From Neisseriales bacterium (GTDB lineage: Bacteria > Pseudomonadota > Gammaproteobacteria > Burkholderiales > UBA11063), in contig SSGY01000213.1 in the NCBI GenBank assembly GCA_008017145.1, forward strand, positions 1 to 6,126: 6,126 bases of DNA, written 5' to 3'. Below the pieces are notes generated by a model. The model ran no database searches, had not been told where the DNA came from, and was given only the letters and a program-made list of their open reading frames with translations. The position numbers were made by a program, and so were the translations under genes. Numbering within the stretch: position 1 is the stretch's first letter; every line of letters starts with the position of its first letter. Positions 5,885-6,126 of this stretch are shown in pieces.

Positions 5885-6126
5885 TTATTTAAGCTGCTCT
5901 AGAATTGCCGGATTTTCTAGAGTTGAAATATCCTGAGTTATAGTTTCACCTTTGGCCAAACTACGCAAAATTCTTCGCATAATTTTCCCAGAGCGTGTTT
6001 TGGGTAAATTTTCACCAAAGCGAATTTCATCTGGTTTTGCAAGATTACCAATTTCTTTACCAACCCATTCACGTAATTCAGCAATCAAGCGTGCTTTATC
6101 TTCGCCTTTTGGTAATTCACCTTTAG
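5885..6126 (-). CDS. acs: Acetyl-CoA synthetase, C-terminal end (5' end outside window)
   Basis: AMP-forming acetate:CoA ligase, converting acetate, ATP and CoA to acetyl-CoA. Only the last 79 full codons are visible; the frame stays open to the right edge, so the TTG at 6088 is internal. The fragment is the mobile C-terminal domain: [19 protein letters not shown], then [15 protein letters not shown], whose SGK lysine (codon 5984-5986) is the residue needed for adenylation and is the known site of reversible acetylation by Pat/CobB-type systems. The tail [14 protein letters not shown] matches the usual Acs ending. The full protein should be about 650 residues. It is convergent with the eut cluster, so it is not in the same operon, but it would consume the acetate formed by the aldehyde dehydrogenase. 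Propionyl-CoA synthetase is a less likely alternative. Confidence 0.93.
   Translation of the reverse strand, partial: KGELPKGEDKARLIAELREWVGKEIGNLAKPDEIRFGENLPKTRSGKIMRRILRSLAKGETITQDISTLENPAILEQLK

Overview
The window carries a compact ethanolamine-catabolism cluster from an AT-rich bacterium (roughly 40% GC by eye). The gene set most resembles the microcompartment-free ethanolamine pathway of Pseudomonas- and Acinetobacter-like proteobacteria. I infer a low-GC gamma- or betaproteobacterium but cannot name a genus from the sequence. There is no sign of transfer: base composition looks even throughout, and I see no IS elements, tRNA or rRNA genes, or CRISPR arrays.

Layout. From the left edge, the plus strand holds: the C-terminal four-fifths of an AldB/ExaC-type acetaldehyde dehydrogenase (to 1235); an 87-102 base gap with a palindrome and a strong hairpin; a small DUF779 protein (1338-1691); eutB (1722-3083) and eutC (3096-3926), the two subunits of adenosylcobalamin-dependent ethanolamine ammonia-lyase; an Eat-type ethanolamine permease (3916-5244), overlapping eutC by 11 bases; and a PduO-type cob(I)alamin adenosyltransferase (5228-5758), overlapping the permease gene by 17 bases. 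A 126-base intergenic region (5759-5884) holds a tandem 10-bp repeat and two hairpins. Beyond it the C-terminal end of acetyl-CoA synthetase (acs) lies on the minus strand, running off the right edge and convergent with the cluster.

How the genes fit together. Eat imports ethanolamine. EutBC splits it to acetaldehyde and ammonia using adenosylcobalamin, which the adenosyltransferase makes. The aldehyde dehydrogenase oxidises acetaldehyde to acetate, and acetyl-CoA synthetase activates acetate to acetyl-CoA. Only the DUF779 protein has no established step; its constant association with this type of aldehyde dehydrogenase points to a role in aldehyde oxidation. Shell proteins, the CoA-acylating EutE, the reactivase EutA and any regulator are absent from the window. 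The spacing from eutB to the adenosyltransferase is tight and overlapping, with Shine-Dalgarno sequences at each start, so these four genes very probably form one translationally coupled operon. The individual families are well known. The less ordinary aspects are the dedicated adenosyltransferase inside the operon, the EutC without the microcompartment-targeting N-terminus, and the uncharacterised DUF779 protein.
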